In this document: in pieces, positions 29,766 through 39,189 of the stretch
Layout: every line of letters starts with the position of its first letter
How positions within the stretch are numbered: position 1 is the stretch's first letter
Source: Pseudomonas sp. gcc21
Lineage (GTDB): Bacteria; Pseudomonadota; Gammaproteobacteria; Pseudomonadales; Pseudomonadaceae
Assembly (NCBI RefSeq): GCF_012844345.1
Contig: NZ_CP051625.1
Span: 1,674,001 to 1,738,000, forward strand
Length of the DNA: 64,000 bases
Reading direction: 5' to 3'
Translations under genes and position numbers: made by a program
The notes under the pieces: model-generated
Told to the model about the DNA's origin: nothing
Database searches by the model: none
What the model saw: the letters and a program-made list of their open reading frames with translations, nothing else

Positions 29766-30785
29766 TCAGATCATTTCCTCGCCGCCCTTGGTGCCCAGCA
29801 CGATTTCGCCGGCATCGGCCATGCGCCGGGCGATGGTCAGGATTTCCTTCTGCGCCGCTTCCACTTCGCTGATACGCACCGGCCCTTTGGCCTCAAGGTC
29901 ATCCAGCAGCAATTCGGATGCGCGCTTGGACATGTTACGCAGGATCTTGTCCTTGATGGCTTCATCCGCGCCCTTGAGCGCAACGATGAGGATCTCGCTG
30001 GATACTTCACGCAGCAGCGCCTGAATACCTCGGTCGTCCACATCTGACAGGTTATCGAAGACGAACATCAAGTCTTCGATCTTGGTGGATAGATCCTGGT
30101 CGATATCGCGGATAGCCTCGATCAACTGTGATTCGGTGGTGGATTCGAGGAAATTCATGATGTCTGCGGTGCGCTTCACACCACCCATGTTTGCGCGGAT
30201 AGTGTTCGAATTGCCGGCGAACTGTTTCTCGAGAATTTCGTTCAGCTCTTTCAAGGCTGAGGGCTGGACAGTATTCAACGAGGCGACCCGGAGCAGCACA
30301 TCCAGGCGTACCTTGTGATCAAAATAGCCGATTACCTCTGCGGCCATATCGGGGTCGAGATACGCCACCACGATAGCTTGAATCTGCGGGTGCTCGAAGC
30401 GGATGACATCCGCCACGGCGCGCGGCTCCATCCATTTCAGGCTATCCAGGCCGGAGGTGCTGCCGCCGAGCAGAATCCGGTCGACGAGATTGTTGGCTTT
30501 GTCCTCGCCCAGCGCCTGGGTAAGCATGGTGCGAATGTAATTGTCAGCGCCGACTCCCAGCCCGGTCTGATCACCGACCACGCTGATGAAGTCGCCCATC
30601 ACCTGCTGGACCTGTTCACGCTGAACGGTACGCAGCCCGGCCATTGCAGTGCCGACGCGCTGTACTTCCTTGGGGCCCATGTGCTTTAGAACGGCTGCCG
30701 CATCGGATTCACCCAGGCTCAGCAGGAAGATAGCCGCCTTATCGAGCTTGCTCAGTTTTTGCAAACGCTTGGCATCATCACTCAT
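29766..30785 (-). CDS. fliG: Flagellar motor switch protein FliG
   Basis: FliG couples the C-ring to the stator and is the torque-generating rotor protein. The 339-residue product has the N-terminal FliF-binding domain (LSKLDKAAIFLLSLGES), the middle EHPQ motif (FEHPQIQAIVVAYLD) and the C-terminal domain with the charged torque helix IKDKILRNMSKRASELLLDDLEAKGPVRISEVE. It overlaps the end of fliF by eight bases. Confidence 0.96.
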   Translation of the reverse strand: MSDDAKRLQKLSKLDKAAIFLLSLGESDAAAVLKHMGPKEVQRVGTAMAGLRTVQREQVQQVMGDFISVVGDQTGLGVGADNYIRTMLTQALGEDKANNLVDRILLGGSTSGLDSLKWMEPRAVADVIRFEHPQIQAIVVAYLDPDMAAEVIGYFDHKVRLDVLLRVASLNTVQPSALKELNEILEKQFAGNSNTIRANMGGVKRTADIMNFLESTTESQLIEAIRDIDQDLSTKIEDLMFVFDNLSDVDDRGIQALLREVSSEILIVALKGADEAIKDKILRNMSKRASELLLDDLEAKGPVRISEVEAAQKEILTIARRMADAGEIVLGTKGGEEMI

Positions 30786-32505
30786 CGTCGTTAATCCACT
30801 CTTTGACTACCTGAGCCACACGGCCTGGGTCTTCGGCCAGCAGGCCTTTTATCGCATTCAACTGCTGTTCATAACCGGCGCCCGGCGGGGGTAACAAGGC
30901 CGGTGCAGGTGAACCTGAACCGGTCAGACTGACGCGGTCTTCGCGCAGATCCTCGTCCATGCCGCCCAGATCGTCCACTGTCGCGGGATACCCCCCCGCA
31001 GTGGCCGGGGTGCGGTTATTGGCAGTCAGGTTCTTGAGCACTGGTCGCAACACGCCGAACACCAGAATCAGGACGAACAGGATGCCCAGGAACTGCTTGG
31101 CCATGTCCCAGACCCAGGGTTCGGTCCAGAACGGTGGCTCGGCAATCGGCTCCGGCGCACCTGCCGGGACGAACCGGCTGTTGATCACACTTACGCTATC
31201 ACCGCGCGCCTCATCAAAGCCCACCGCGTCTTGTACCAGACGAGTCAGCTGCTCGATCTCTGCCTCGGCAAGCGGAACGTGCACGGCTTCCCCTGTCTGC
31301 GGATCAACCTGCAGGGTGTGGTCTACCACCACCGCGACGGAAAGTCGTCGCAGCCTGCCCTGTTGCTGACGGGTATAACTGATTTGGCGATCGAGCTCGT
31401 AATTGCGCGTCGATTGTTCACGAATATCCTTCGGCGGCGCGACGACAATCGGCTCACCGGTTTCCGGATCAATCACCTGCTCAGGCACGGATACCGCGCC
31501 GGGTGGCTGATTGCTCAATGCACCGGGTATCCCCTGTGGACCACCAGCACCGCTGGCGCGCTGCTCATTGAGGATCTGTTCGCTGCGTATGGATGCTTCG
31601 GGATTGAAGCTTTCAGAGGTGGACTCCACCGCGCTGAAGTCGACATCTGCAGACACCTCGGCCTTGTATCGACCATCGCCCAACACCGGCTGCAGGATAT
31701 TGTGGACACGGCGAGTGTAGGTATCTTCCAGCCGCCGTGCATGGTCAAACTGGCGTCCGGCCATGGTCAGTTCGTTAAGCTCGGCCTGGTCGGACAGCAG
31801 ATTACCGTTCTGGTCGACGACCGTGACCTGTTCCTTGCTCAACTCGGGAACACTGGTCGCCACCAGGTTGACGATAGCCATGACCTGGGCTGGCTCGAGG
31901 CTGCGGCCGGCATACATTTCGAGCAGTACCGACGCGCTGGGTTTGCGATCATCACGCACAAACACGGTCGAGCGTGGCATGGCAATGTGCACCCGCGCCG
32001 CCTTGACGTTGTACAGGCTGGAAATGGTCCGCGCCATTTCACCTTCCAGGCCGCGACGATAGCGCGTGGTCTCCATGAACTGGCTGGAGCCCAGACCCTG
32101 CTCACGGTCCATGATTTCGAAGCCTAGATTACGGTCAGTCGGGGTCACGCCGGAGCTGGCCAGACGCATACGCGCGTCGGCATAGTCCTCACTACGCACG
32201 AGCAAAGTACCGCTATTGGGCTCGACCTTGTAATCAATACGGCTTTGCTGCAGCACCTCGAGCACCTGAGCCGAATCATAGTTATCCATGCTGCCGTAGA
32301 GCGGACGATAGTCCGGCTCCTGCGACCACAACACCACGGCAAAGCCAACCGCCACACTGGCGGCCAGACCGACCAGCAGGGCAAACTGCCGCAGCATCGG
32401 CAGCTGCGCAAGACTGTCCAGAAAAGCCATACCCAACAGGGGCTTACGCTCGGGATCAGGTCCCGGGGCGTTGCGCGTGGCGGGTGTATTAGGCGTTGCA
32501 TCCAT
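30778..32505 (-). CDS. fliF: Flagellar MS-ring protein FliF
   Basis: FliF builds the MS-ring base of the motor. The 575-residue product has a first membrane helix at about 35-60, two ring-building domains containing PLYGSMDNYDSAQVLEVLQQ and GLEGEMARTISSLYNVKAARVHIAMP, a second helix near 465-485 and a FliG-binding C-terminal tail. It is 47 bases after fliE and overlaps fliG. Confidence 0.96.
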   Translation of the reverse strand: MDATPNTPATRNAPGPDPERKPLLGMAFLDSLAQLPMLRQFALLVGLAASVAVGFAVVLWSQEPDYRPLYGSMDNYDSAQVLEVLQQSRIDYKVEPNSGTLLVRSEDYADARMRLASSGVTPTDRNLGFEIMDREQGLGSSQFMETTRYRRGLEGEMARTISSLYNVKAARVHIAMPRSTVFVRDDRKPSASVLLEMYAGRSLEPAQVMAIVNLVATSVPELSKEQVTVVDQNGNLLSDQAELNELTMAGRQFDHARRLEDTYTRRVHNILQPVLGDGRYKAEVSADVDFSAVESTSESFNPEASIRSEQILNEQRASGAGGPQGIPGALSNQPPGAVSVPEQVIDPETGEPIVVAPPKDIREQSTRNYELDRQISYTRQQQGRLRRLSVAVVVDHTLQVDPQTGEAVHVPLAEAEIEQLTRLVQDAVGFDEARGDSVSVINSRFVPAGAPEPIAEPPFWTEPWVWDMAKQFLGILFVLILVFGVLRPVLKNLTANNRTPATAGGYPATVDDLGGMDEDLREDRVSLTGSGSPAPALLPPPGAGYEQQLNAIKGLLAEDPGRVAQVVKEWINDDE

Positions 32506-32552
32506 GAAAACTGTCCTCGGTCAATCAAGGCGGGAGGTGAGAGGAATCGGGG

Positions 32553-32885
32553 TCAGATAGGCATCTTCATGATGTCTTCGTAAGCGCTGATCATCTTGTT
32601 ACGCACCTGGGTCATCGCCTGAAACGCGACGCTGGATTTCTGCGAAGCGACCATCACCTCGGTCAGATCAATACCCGGCACGCCGCGCTCATAACCGCTC
32701 TGCAGCTCGCCAGTGGTCTTCTGGAGTTCGTTGACCTTGTTGAATGCCATCTTGAGCATGTCGTCAAAGGCGGGAGCGTCAGCGCTCTTCTCGACCTGCG
32801 CCGGCGCCTGGGGCTTGCCCATCGCTTCCAGCTGCATGCTGCGCATTTGCAACATCAGACGATTCATCTCGACACCCTGGGTCAT
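32553..32885 (-). CDS. fliE: Flagellar hook-basal body complex protein FliE
   Basis: FliE joins the MS-ring to the rod. The 110-residue product carries the conserved C-terminal block VNELQKTTGELQSGYERGVPGIDLTEVMVASQKSSVAFQAM and ends in MISAYEDIMKMPI. I prefer the ATG with GGAG six bases before it, giving MTQGVEMNRLM as in pseudomonads, over the ATG four codons upstream. It heads the fliEFGHIJ operon behind a sigma54 promoter. Confidence 0.95.
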   Translation of the reverse strand: MTQGVEMNRLMLQMRSMQLEAMGKPQAPAQVEKSADAPAFDDMLKMAFNKVNELQKTTGELQSGYERGVPGIDLTEVMVASQKSSVAFQAMTQVRNKMISAYEDIMKMPI

Positions 32886-32940
32886 CTCAATCTCCATGCC
32901 GTAAGAAATTTGACGGCGCTTTCGGCTTTGAGACTACTGA

Positions 32941-32956
32941 AGCAATATTGGTGCCA
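32941..32956 (-). promoter_or_regulatory. Sigma54 promoter of fliEFGHIJ
   Basis: TGGCACC, AATA, TTGCT on the minus strand fits the -24/-12 consensus except for the seventh base, with GG and GC ten bases apart. It lies 56 bases upstream of the fliE start. FleQ-dependent control of fliE is established in P. aeruginosa. Confidence 0.8.
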
Positions 32957-33044
32957 GATGAGGATCGGCTGCCGCTAGCGTGGCGTCGTCACATACACAG
33001 AGCAGGTCTGTTCACAGAAACAGCAGGCGCAGCACAGACAAATT

Positions 33045-33069
33045 TGTAGGAGGCGCGACCCGCGGCGAT
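33045..33069 (+). repeat. REP sequence flanking the transposase remnant, copy 1
   Basis: TGTAGGAGGCGCGACCCGCGGCGAT, a REP-type sequence with the usual GC-rich imperfect palindrome. Two more copies lie on the far side of the broken REP-associated transposase. It lies in the 335-base gap before that gene; the rest of the gap, apart from the fliE promoter, shows nothing recognisable. Confidence 0.85.
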
Positions 33070-33220
33070 CAAATCCGCAACCGCTGAATAGCCGCGTGCC
33101 GAGCGCAACTCCTGCGACCCGGTGTAATGAAACGCAACTAGCATCACAATTTGATGGATATCACATCGCAATCAACGTGACACCTGATTCAATAAGTCAT
33201 CATCCACATACTTGTTACCA

Positions 33221-33659
33221 ATGACACTCAACCCCCACTCCCAATCCCTTCGCAAAGGCCGCCGATCCGAGCCCGGCCACTACTACCTCATCACCGCCGT
33301 CACACTCGATCGCCAGCCACTTTTCCAGGATCTTCGGTCCGCCAGAGTGCTTATCAACATACTCCGCGAGGCATCTGCAAGAAATCAGGCGCAGACCTGC
33401 CTATGTGGTCATGCCAGACCACTTTCACTGGCTCATGCAACTGCAAGACGAAAGCCTCTCGAAAACCGTACAACGGATCAAACGCCTGACCTCCGCTCAG
33501 CTTGGCAGGCGTGTCTGGCAGGATGGGTTCCATGATCGGGCTGTAAGGAGCGAAGAAAACCTCAAGGCCATGGCGCGGTACGTTATTGCCAATCCGCTTC
33601 GCGCTGGACTGGTGGATTCGGTGGGCGATTATCCGCATTGGGATGCTGTATGGCTTTGA
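33221..33659 (+). pseudogene. REP-associated tyrosine transposase (RAYT), frameshifted
   Basis: Two overlapping frames together spell one IS200-like Y1 transposase of the RAYT class. The first half gives GRRSEPGHYYLITAVTLDRQPLFQD in one frame. The second half gives YVVMPDHFHWLMQLQDESL, then RVWQDGFHDRAVR and the catalytic-Tyr segment AMARYVIANPLRAGLVD in another. The join is at about 33393-33401, where one extra base (or two missing) breaks the frame just before the HUH motif DHFHW. The catalytic residues survive, so the damage may be recent. It reads on the plus strand, opposite to all surrounding flagellar genes, and separates fliE from fleR. Confidence 0.85.
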
Positions 33660-33797
33660 ACGTGGTCTATGCTATGTCGTGCCTGCCAGCCCTGATCACA
33701 CCTCCCGACAATGAGTTCATGTTGGGTTCGTGAAATTAGAGAGAATGCTGCCAGGATTTGAGATAGGTACTGGCTCGGTAGCAACGGGCGAGGCCCG

Positions 33798-33822
33798 ATC
33801 GCCGCGGGTCGCGCCTCCTACA
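33798..33822 (-). repeat. REP sequence, copy 2 (inverted)
   Basis: Exact reverse complement of copy 1, 139 bases after the transposase remnant. With copy 3 it makes an inverted REP pair (a BIME-like unit), the usual arrangement for substrates of RAYT proteins. Confidence 0.85.
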
Positions 33823-33826
33823 AATT

Positions 33827-33896
33827 AGCGCCGTGCCGATTGCGGATTTGTGGCCTGAATTGGCGCCGTGCCGATTGCGGGTAAGTGCCCTGAATT
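33827..33896. repeat. 35-base tandem duplication
   Basis: Two adjacent units share GCGCCGTGCCGATTGCGG and end in CCTGAATT; they differ at only a few positions (33827-33861 and 33862-33896). They lie between REP copies 2 and 3 in the 376-base spacer before fleR. Confidence 0.8.
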
Positions 33897-33945
33897 GACG
33901 ATGAAGTTGCACCAAACCCCATCTCATCCAACGCACAAAATAACC

Positions 33946-33970
33946 CGTAGGAGGCGCGACCCGCGGCGAT
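33946..33970 (+). repeat. REP sequence, copy 3
   Basis: Same 25-base sequence as copy 1 apart from the first base, in direct orientation. It lies 66 bases beyond the fleR stop codon on the other strand. Nothing else is recognisable in the spacer between the transposase remnant and fleR. Confidence 0.85.
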
Positions 33971-34035
33971 GTGACCACAGCAACAGAGAAGCTCAAACCA
34001 GAGCACGCGCAGCCAGCAGGTCCGTGCCAACCCGC

Positions 34036-35427
34036 CTAAACCCCACCCCCCTCAACTATAAAACCGGCCTCCCGCATTCTCGCCAACTTGTACCGCAATG
34101 TCCGCGGACTGATACCGAGGCGCTCGGCGGCTTCCTTGCGCCGGCCCCGTTCCGCACGCAGCACATCCAGAATCATCTGGTACTCATGCCCCTTTACGCC
34201 CGATTCGAGATCACCTGCGACAGGGGGCGCAGCAGCCACTGATGAAGCGGGCAAAACCTGCGGCTGAACAGTCGCTTGAGAGGAAATCGCCGCACCCGGC
34301 ACCATTCCCAGGCACAGATCCTGCGAACGAATCACCCCGCCCTGCTGCAGGATCATCGCGCGCTGCACCGCGTTATCCAGCTCACGCACGTTGCCCGGCC
34401 AGGGATGCTGCCTCAACGCCTGCCGGGCATCTTCAGCAAACTGCACGCGGGTCTGATTCATCTTGCGCATGTGTTTATTCAACAGCCGTTCGGCTATCGG
34501 CAGGATATCGCCGGGACGGTTACGCAGCGGCGACCATTGCAGCGGGAAGACACCGAGCCGGTAATACAGGTCTTCGCGAAAGCGCCCCGCCGCCACTTCC
34601 GCAAGCATGTCGCGGTTGGTGGTGGCGATCACGCGGATATCCAGCTTGATCAGTTTACGGCCGCCGACCCGCTCGACCTCGCGCTCCTGCAACACGCGTA
34701 GCAGCTTGGCCTGCAGCGCCAGCGGCATTTCGGATATTTCGTCGAGCAATAGAGTGCCGCCGTTGGCCTGCTCGAACTTGCCCGGCGCAGCCGCAATGGC
34801 GCCAGTAAAAGAGCCTTTCTCATGACCGAACAGCGTAGCCTCAAGCATGTTCTCGGGAATAGCCGCGCAGTTGATCGCAATAAACGGCTGGTCTGCACGG
34901 GGGGAATGCTGGTGAATATAACGGGCGAGAACCTCCTTGCCGGTGCCGGACTCGCCTGAAATCAACACGGTGGAGTCGCTGGCGGCTACCCGTGCTGCCA
35001 GCTGTAGCAGTTGCTGACTGGCAGGCTCGACCGCCACCGGACCGTTTTCATTCAGCGGCTGCAGACGGCCCTGGCTGTGCTGGGCAATCAGATCCAGCAG
35101 CGCCCTGGGCTCAAAGGGTTTGACCAGATAATCCACGGCGCCGTCGCGCATGGCAGTCACGGCCTGCTGCACTGTGCCGTAAGCGGTCATGAGTAGAACT
35201 GGCAGTTGCGGATACTGCTGATTCAGAATACGCAGCAGATCGTGCCCATCCATGCCCGGCATATTCACATCGCTGACCACCATCGAAACAGCTTCGCGCT
35301 CCAGCAGCTTCAACGCAGCTTCAGCACTCTCTGCCTCGAAATAGTCATAACCGCCCAGCGAGAGCGTATCGGCCAGCGCCTCTCGCAGGCTGCGGTCGTC
35401 TTCGACCAGCAATATCCGCGTCGTCAT
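34036..35427 (-). CDS. fleR: Sigma54-dependent response regulator FleR
   Basis: FleR activates class III flagellar genes with sigma54 after phosphorylation by FleS. The 463-residue product has a receiver domain with phosphoacceptor Asp53, an AAA+ domain with Walker A GESGTGKE, the sigma54-contact loop as GSFTGA (Ser replaces the usual Ala) and [12 protein letters not shown], and a Fis-type helix-turn-helix C-terminus ([23 protein letters not shown]). It overlaps fleS by four bases. Confidence 0.94.
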   Translation of the reverse strand: MTTRILLVEDDRSLREALADTLSLGGYDYFEAESAEAALKLLEREAVSMVVSDVNMPGMDGHDLLRILNQQYPQLPVLLMTAYGTVQQAVTAMRDGAVDYLVKPFEPRALLDLIAQHSQGRLQPLNENGPVAVEPASQQLLQLAARVAASDSTVLISGESGTGKEVLARYIHQHSPRADQPFIAINCAAIPENMLEATLFGHEKGSFTGAIAAAPGKFEQANGGTLLLDEISEMPLALQAKLLRVLQEREVERVGGRKLIKLDIRVIATTNRDMLAEVAAGRFREDLYYRLGVFPLQWSPLRNRPGDILPIAERLLNKHMRKMNQTRVQFAEDARQALRQHPWPGNVRELDNAVQRAMILQQGGVIRSQDLCLGMVPGAAISSQATVQPQVLPASSVAAAPPVAGDLESGVKGHEYQMILDVLRAERGRRKEAAERLGISPRTLRYKLARMREAGFIVEGGGV

Positions 35428-36668
35428 TGGCTGTGCTCCTCATCCAGCGGAGCGCGCTGCACTTCACGGGCAAAGGGCAGCAGAATCTCGGCGCACGTGC
35501 CCCAACCCGCCTTGCTGCGCATATAAAACGCCCCGCCATGTGCCCTGGCCACGGACTTGACCACTGATACACCGAGCCCTGTGCCTTGCTCACGCGTGGT
35601 ATGAAAGGGTTCCCCGATGCGTGCGAGCTGGGCTGTGGTCATCCCGGCGCCCACGTCCACCACGCTCAGACTCAATTGATCTTCGATCAGACGCGCGCAC
35701 ACCTTCAGCCGCGCAGCGGGCGAACCGGCCTGTATGGCGTTCTCGATAAGATTGTTGACGGCGCCGACCAGCGTCTCGCGGTTGCAGCGCAGCGTCAGAT
35801 GACCCGGACAACGGTCCACCCACCGGCACACAGCGCCGCCCTGCTCTATCAGCGGCTCGGCCTGTTGGCGCAAGGCGGCAAACAGGTCGCCCACACTGAT
35901 TCGGTCTTCCAGTGGCAAGTCGCCTTTGGCAAACAACAGCATGTCGCGCACCTGGTGCTCAATGCTTTCCAGCCGGCCTTTCAGGCGCTCGCTGAAGCGC
36001 AGGCGATGGGTGTCCGCGAGCGCAGGATCGGTGAGGTGACTGGCATATAGGAGCGCCGCAGAAAGCGGTGTACGGATCTGATGGGCCAGCGAGGCGACCA
36101 TGCGGCCCAGAGCCGACAGCCGTTCATGCCGCGCCAGCTGGGTCTGCAATGCCCGGGTTTCGGTGAGATCGGTAATCAGGATCAGCTGGCCCGGTTCACC
36201 CATCAGTGAACGCGTCGCCATGGAGACGCGACGGCCGCTGCGCAGCGACACTTCGTGGTAATCATCCTCACGCGGCGCAAAACGTTCGCGAATGAGGTCG
36301 CGCCAGAGCATGCCTTCGATGGGTTCTCCCAGCAGCTCGCGCGCAGCGGGATTCACTTCACGCACAACGCCACGCCCATCAAGCACTACTACCCCGCCGG
36401 GCAACAGATCGAGCAGATTTTGCAGCCGACCGGCCAGGCGCGCTTTTTCAGCCAACTCGCGGGTGCGCTGCTGGCTGACTTCGGCTAACTGGGATTTCAG
36501 CGTTGCGACCTGCTGTTCAAGCAGCGCATAGGATTCAGAAAGCTGACCAGAAAGATTACTGAACTGCTGGTAAGCCTGCTCAAGAGAGGCAGCATCCCGC
36601 GTTTCAGCCTCTGCGCTGCCGGCGGGCAATCCATTGTCTTGAGGCAAATGCTGAGCAGGTACGGCCAT
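35424..36668 (-). CDS. fleS: Sensor histidine kinase FleS
   Basis: The 414-residue cytoplasmic kinase has a coiled coil (about 25-90), a PAS domain (about 90-180, LPGGVVVLDGRGVVREVNPAARELLGE), a dimerisation/phosphoacceptor helix with SLAHQIRTPLSAALLY, and an HATPase domain with NLIENAIQAG, DVGAGM and GTGLGVSVV. There is no membrane segment, so it senses an internal signal. It is coupled to fleR and preceded by a sigma54 promoter, placing it under FleQ as in P. aeruginosa. Confidence 0.94.
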   Translation of the reverse strand: MAVPAQHLPQDNGLPAGSAEAETRDAASLEQAYQQFSNLSGQLSESYALLEQQVATLKSQLAEVSQQRTRELAEKARLAGRLQNLLDLLPGGVVVLDGRGVVREVNPAARELLGEPIEGMLWRDLIRERFAPREDDYHEVSLRSGRRVSMATRSLMGEPGQLILITDLTETRALQTQLARHERLSALGRMVASLAHQIRTPLSAALLYASHLTDPALADTHRLRFSERLKGRLESIEHQVRDMLLFAKGDLPLEDRISVGDLFAALRQQAEPLIEQGGAVCRWVDRCPGHLTLRCNRETLVGAVNNLIENAIQAGSPAARLKVCARLIEDQLSLSVVDVGAGMTTAQLARIGEPFHTTREQGTGLGVSVVKSVARAHGGAFYMRSKAGWGTCAEILLPFAREVQRAPLDEEHSQ

Positions 36669-36710
36669 GAAAATCCCCTGATGACGAAAACGCTCTTCAA
36701 CAGGGGATAT

Positions 36711-36726
36711 AGCAAGGCCTATGCCA
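36711..36726 (-). promoter_or_regulatory. Sigma54 promoter of fleSR
   Basis: TGGCATA, GGCC, TTGCT on the minus strand; GG and GC are ten bases apart. It lies 43 bases before the fleS start codon, in the spacer after fleQ. FleQ-driven transcription of fleSR is the known class II step. Confidence 0.75.
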
Positions 36727-36791
36727 TTAAAATCAAACCCTTATAAATCAATGACCTATATGGAATTACGCAAAGCAGCGTCAGTCTTTTG

Positions 36792-38279
36792 TCATTCTTC
36801 AACGACTTCAGCGCCGCGGTTCAGGCCGTATTTCCGCATCTTCTCGACCAAGGTGGTACGGCGAATACGCAACCGCTCGGCGGCACGTGCCACCACGCCG
36901 GAGCATTCATCCAGGGCCTGCTGGATCAGCGTCTGCTCCAGCCCACCGAGGTATTCCTTGAGGTCCAGCCCTTCGGGCGGCAGGAAGGCGGGACTATCCA
37001 ATCCGACCAATCCGTTGAAGGCTTCCCCGCGCTCGTCGTCTTCGCTCTCTTCATGCTGGCTGCGCAGATCGCCGTGATCATCCTCAACGTAACGGAATTT
37101 TCGCGGCAGCTCGTTCACGCCGATCACGCCATGGGGATGCATGATCGCCATGCGCTCGACCAGGTTTGCGAGCTCACGAACGTTACCCGGCCAGTCGTGC
37201 TGACAGAGCGACAGAATGGCCGAGGTGCTGAAGCGAATCGAACCACGCTTCTCACGTTCCAGGCGAGTGATCAGCTCATTAAGCAACAACGGCAGATCCT
37301 CAACCCGCTCACGCATCGCCGGCATTTCGATGGGGAACACATTGAGGCGGTAAAACAGGTCTTCACGGAAAGTGCCCTGCTCGATCATGTCTTCAAGATT
37401 TTTGTGTGTGGCCGCGATAACGCGCACATCGGCGGTCTGCACCTTGTTGCTGCCCACGCGCTCGAAAGTGCGTTCCTGCAGCACACGCAGCAGCTTGACC
37501 TGCATCGGCAGCGGCATATCGCCGATTTCATCGAGGAACAGCGTGCCGCCCTGCGCTAACTCGAACCGCCCAGCGCGCGTGGTAATCGCACCCGTAAAGG
37601 CGCCCTTCTCATGCCCGAACAGCTCGCTTTCCAGCAGCTCTGCCGGAATCGCGCCGCAGTTGACCGGCACAAAAGGCGCTTCGCGGCGGGAAGAATGGTA
37701 ATGCAGGTTGCGCGCAACCACTTCCTTGCCCGTCCCCGATTCACCCAGAATCAGCACGGTTGCCTCGGTGTTCGCTACCTGTTGCATCATCAGTCGCACA
37801 GACTGAATGCTGCGGCTGGTACCGACCAGGCTGCGGAACAGGTTGGGTTCGCGCTGGCTGCCGCGCTTGTTACGGGTGTCCACTACCTCGCGATACACCT
37901 GCGCGCGGTGCAGCGAATCCAGCAATTGGTTGTAGCTCAACGGGGGAGCCAATACGGCAAGCAGACGTTGACGCAAATGCTCTGGCCATGGCGTGGACTG
38001 GTGCCCATCGAACAGAATGATCGGTAGATTCGCATCCCACTTATCGAGCTGGGTCAGCAATCCCTGCGCGCCTTGCGGATGATCGCAGCGGCCGAGAATG
38101 ACACAGCGCGCCGCAGCCGGGCTGTCGAGCATTGCCTCAACATCCGCCTGCCACGTCTCCGAACAGGTGATAACCGCGTCTTCGCCTAGAAACTCGAGAA
38201 TGACCTGCAGGTCACGCCGGCTTTCCGGGCAGTCTTCGATCAACAAAATGTGATTGTTTGGCAACATAAGGGAGTGCAC
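36792..38279 (-). CDS. fleQ: Flagellar master regulator FleQ
   Basis: FleQ is the sigma54 enhancer-binding protein at the top of the pseudomonad flagellar cascade and also binds c-di-GMP. The 495-residue protein has a degenerate receiver domain without a clear phosphoacceptor Asp ([10 protein letters not shown] in its place), an AAA+ domain with [14 protein letters not shown] and [12 protein letters not shown], and a Fis-type DNA-binding end ([25 protein letters not shown]). A GTG start is listed because AGGA precedes it; an ATG four codons downstream is also possible. It has a sigma70-like promoter of its own. Confidence 0.94.
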   Translation of the reverse strand: MHSLMLPNNHILLIEDCPESRRDLQVILEFLGEDAVITCSETWQADVEAMLDSPAAARCVILGRCDHPQGAQGLLTQLDKWDANLPIILFDGHQSTPWPEHLRQRLLAVLAPPLSYNQLLDSLHRAQVYREVVDTRNKRGSQREPNLFRSLVGTSRSIQSVRLMMQQVANTEATVLILGESGTGKEVVARNLHYHSSRREAPFVPVNCGAIPAELLESELFGHEKGAFTGAITTRAGRFELAQGGTLFLDEIGDMPLPMQVKLLRVLQERTFERVGSNKVQTADVRVIAATHKNLEDMIEQGTFREDLFYRLNVFPIEMPAMRERVEDLPLLLNELITRLEREKRGSIRFSTSAILSLCQHDWPGNVRELANLVERMAIMHPHGVIGVNELPRKFRYVEDDHGDLRSQHEESEDDERGEAFNGLVGLDSPAFLPPEGLDLKEYLGGLEQTLIQQALDECSGVVARAAERLRIRRTTLVEKMRKYGLNRGAEVVEE

Positions 38280-38347
38280 TAGTCCTGTTCACAGGCAGCC
38301 GATCATTGGCGTGATGGCGCAATGCCATGCCTTTGTAAGATGAGTCA

Positions 38348-38376
38348 AAGATAGACATATTTGTGATGGGAGTCAA
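38348..38376 (-). promoter_or_regulatory. Sigma70-like promoter of fleQ
   Basis: TTGACT and TATCTT are separated by 17 bases on the minus strand, about 70 bases before the fleQ start. A sigma70-type promoter is expected for the class I regulator, which in P. aeruginosa is additionally repressed by Vfr. Confidence 0.55.
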
Positions 38377-38439
38377 ATACTTGGCGCACTAAAACTGCTA
38401 TGCCGGCAAACTGCCTGCATCAGCTCTACAGCGGGCATT

Positions 38440-38736
38440 TCAGCTGAACATCTGATACACCTTGGCGCTCTGCTTGCTGCGCTGCAGCCCATGCAGTTCG
38501 TCGGCTAGCTTCCCCTGCACCGCCTGACATAGCGCGATGACTTCCTTATAGGTTTCGGAGAGAGAGGTTAACACCTCGGCCAGGGCTTGCTCGTTGCGGT
38601 CCGGCTGCTCCATTGCCTGACCGACCAGCAGCCGGCACAGCGCGTCCAGTTCGCCGACCTGCTCCCAGTCCCCACCCTGCACCGCCGCGATCAACGCTAC
38701 GTGCGCGTCTTCCAGTTGTTTGACTGCAACAGCCAT
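38440..38736 (-). CDS. fliT: Flagellar chaperone FliT
   Basis: FliT is the export chaperone of the filament cap FliD. The 98-residue helical product fits in size and position directly after fliS. It has TSLSETYKEVIALCQAVQGKLADELHGLQRSKQSAKVYQMF at the C-terminus. I choose the ATG preceded by GAGGAGACGGAC, which leaves 10 bases after fliS1. Sequence conservation in this family is low, so the call rests partly on context. Confidence 0.8.
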   Translation of the reverse strand: MAVAVKQLEDAHVALIAAVQGGDWEQVGELDALCRLLVGQAMEQPDRNEQALAEVLTSLSETYKEVIALCQAVQGKLADELHGLQRSKQSAKVYQMFS

Positions 38737-38746
38737 GTCCGTCTCC

Positions 38747-39127
38747 TCAGGCCTGAATCGCATCCCAGCCTTCTTTGATCTCGCGCAACAGATTAGCGAC
38801 TTCATCGAGCACAGCCGGATCATTCTTCAAATTGGCGTGGCTTAGGCGCTGAATCATGAAAGCATAAAGATTATCCAGGTTAGCTGCCAGCTCACCGCCT
38901 TTTTTGATATCAAGCGACTCCCGCAGCCCGCTCACAATGCCGATCGACTTACCGATCAGCTCACCCTTCAATGCAACGTTGCCATACTGCATGGCACCCT
39001 TCGCCTGAGCAATCCGCTGCAGCCCGCCCTCAAACAACATCTGAATCAAACGATGCGGATCAGCCTCAGTTACCTGGGCGTTCACGTTAACGTTCTGGTA
39101 CTGCTTCATCGCGGCGTAGGCGTTCAT
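38747..39127 (-). CDS. fliS: Flagellin chaperone FliS, copy 1
   Basis: FliS keeps flagellin unfolded before export. The 126-residue product has MNAYAAMKQYQNVNVNAQVTEADPHRLIQMLFEGGLQRIAQAKGAM, the classic FliS start, and ends in LLREIKEGWDAIQ. AGGATATTTC lies before the chosen ATG. A second, divergent FliS gene lies upstream after fliD. A FliA-type promoter sequence sits 37 bases upstream, so fliS1-fliT may be transcribed apart from fliD. Confidence 0.94.
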   Translation of the reverse strand: MNAYAAMKQYQNVNVNAQVTEADPHRLIQMLFEGGLQRIAQAKGAMQYGNVALKGELIGKSIGIVSGLRESLDIKKGGELAANLDNLYAFMIQRLSHANLKNDPAVLDEVANLLREIKEGWDAIQA

Positions 39128-39163
39128 TACGAAATATCCTGGAGTGTATTGCACATGCTTGAT

Positions 39164-39189
39164 ATATCGGCAGAACGGGGAAAACTTGA
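39164..39189 (-). promoter_or_regulatory. Possible FliA (sigma28) promoter of fliS1-fliT
   Basis: TCAA, 14 bases, GCCGATAT on the minus strand resembles the FliA pattern TAAA-N15-GCCGATAA. The -10 block matches in seven of eight positions, while the -35 and spacing are each off by one. It lies 37 bases before fliS1. Confidence 0.5.

Noticed and set aside
32543..32558. GGGGTCAGATAGG at the fliE stop codon, similar to the island repeat
   Set aside because: The match covers only about ten bases and includes the fliE stop and last codons; the rest of the repeat is missing. A similar short match near 14947 after trpS is likewise accidental or too short.
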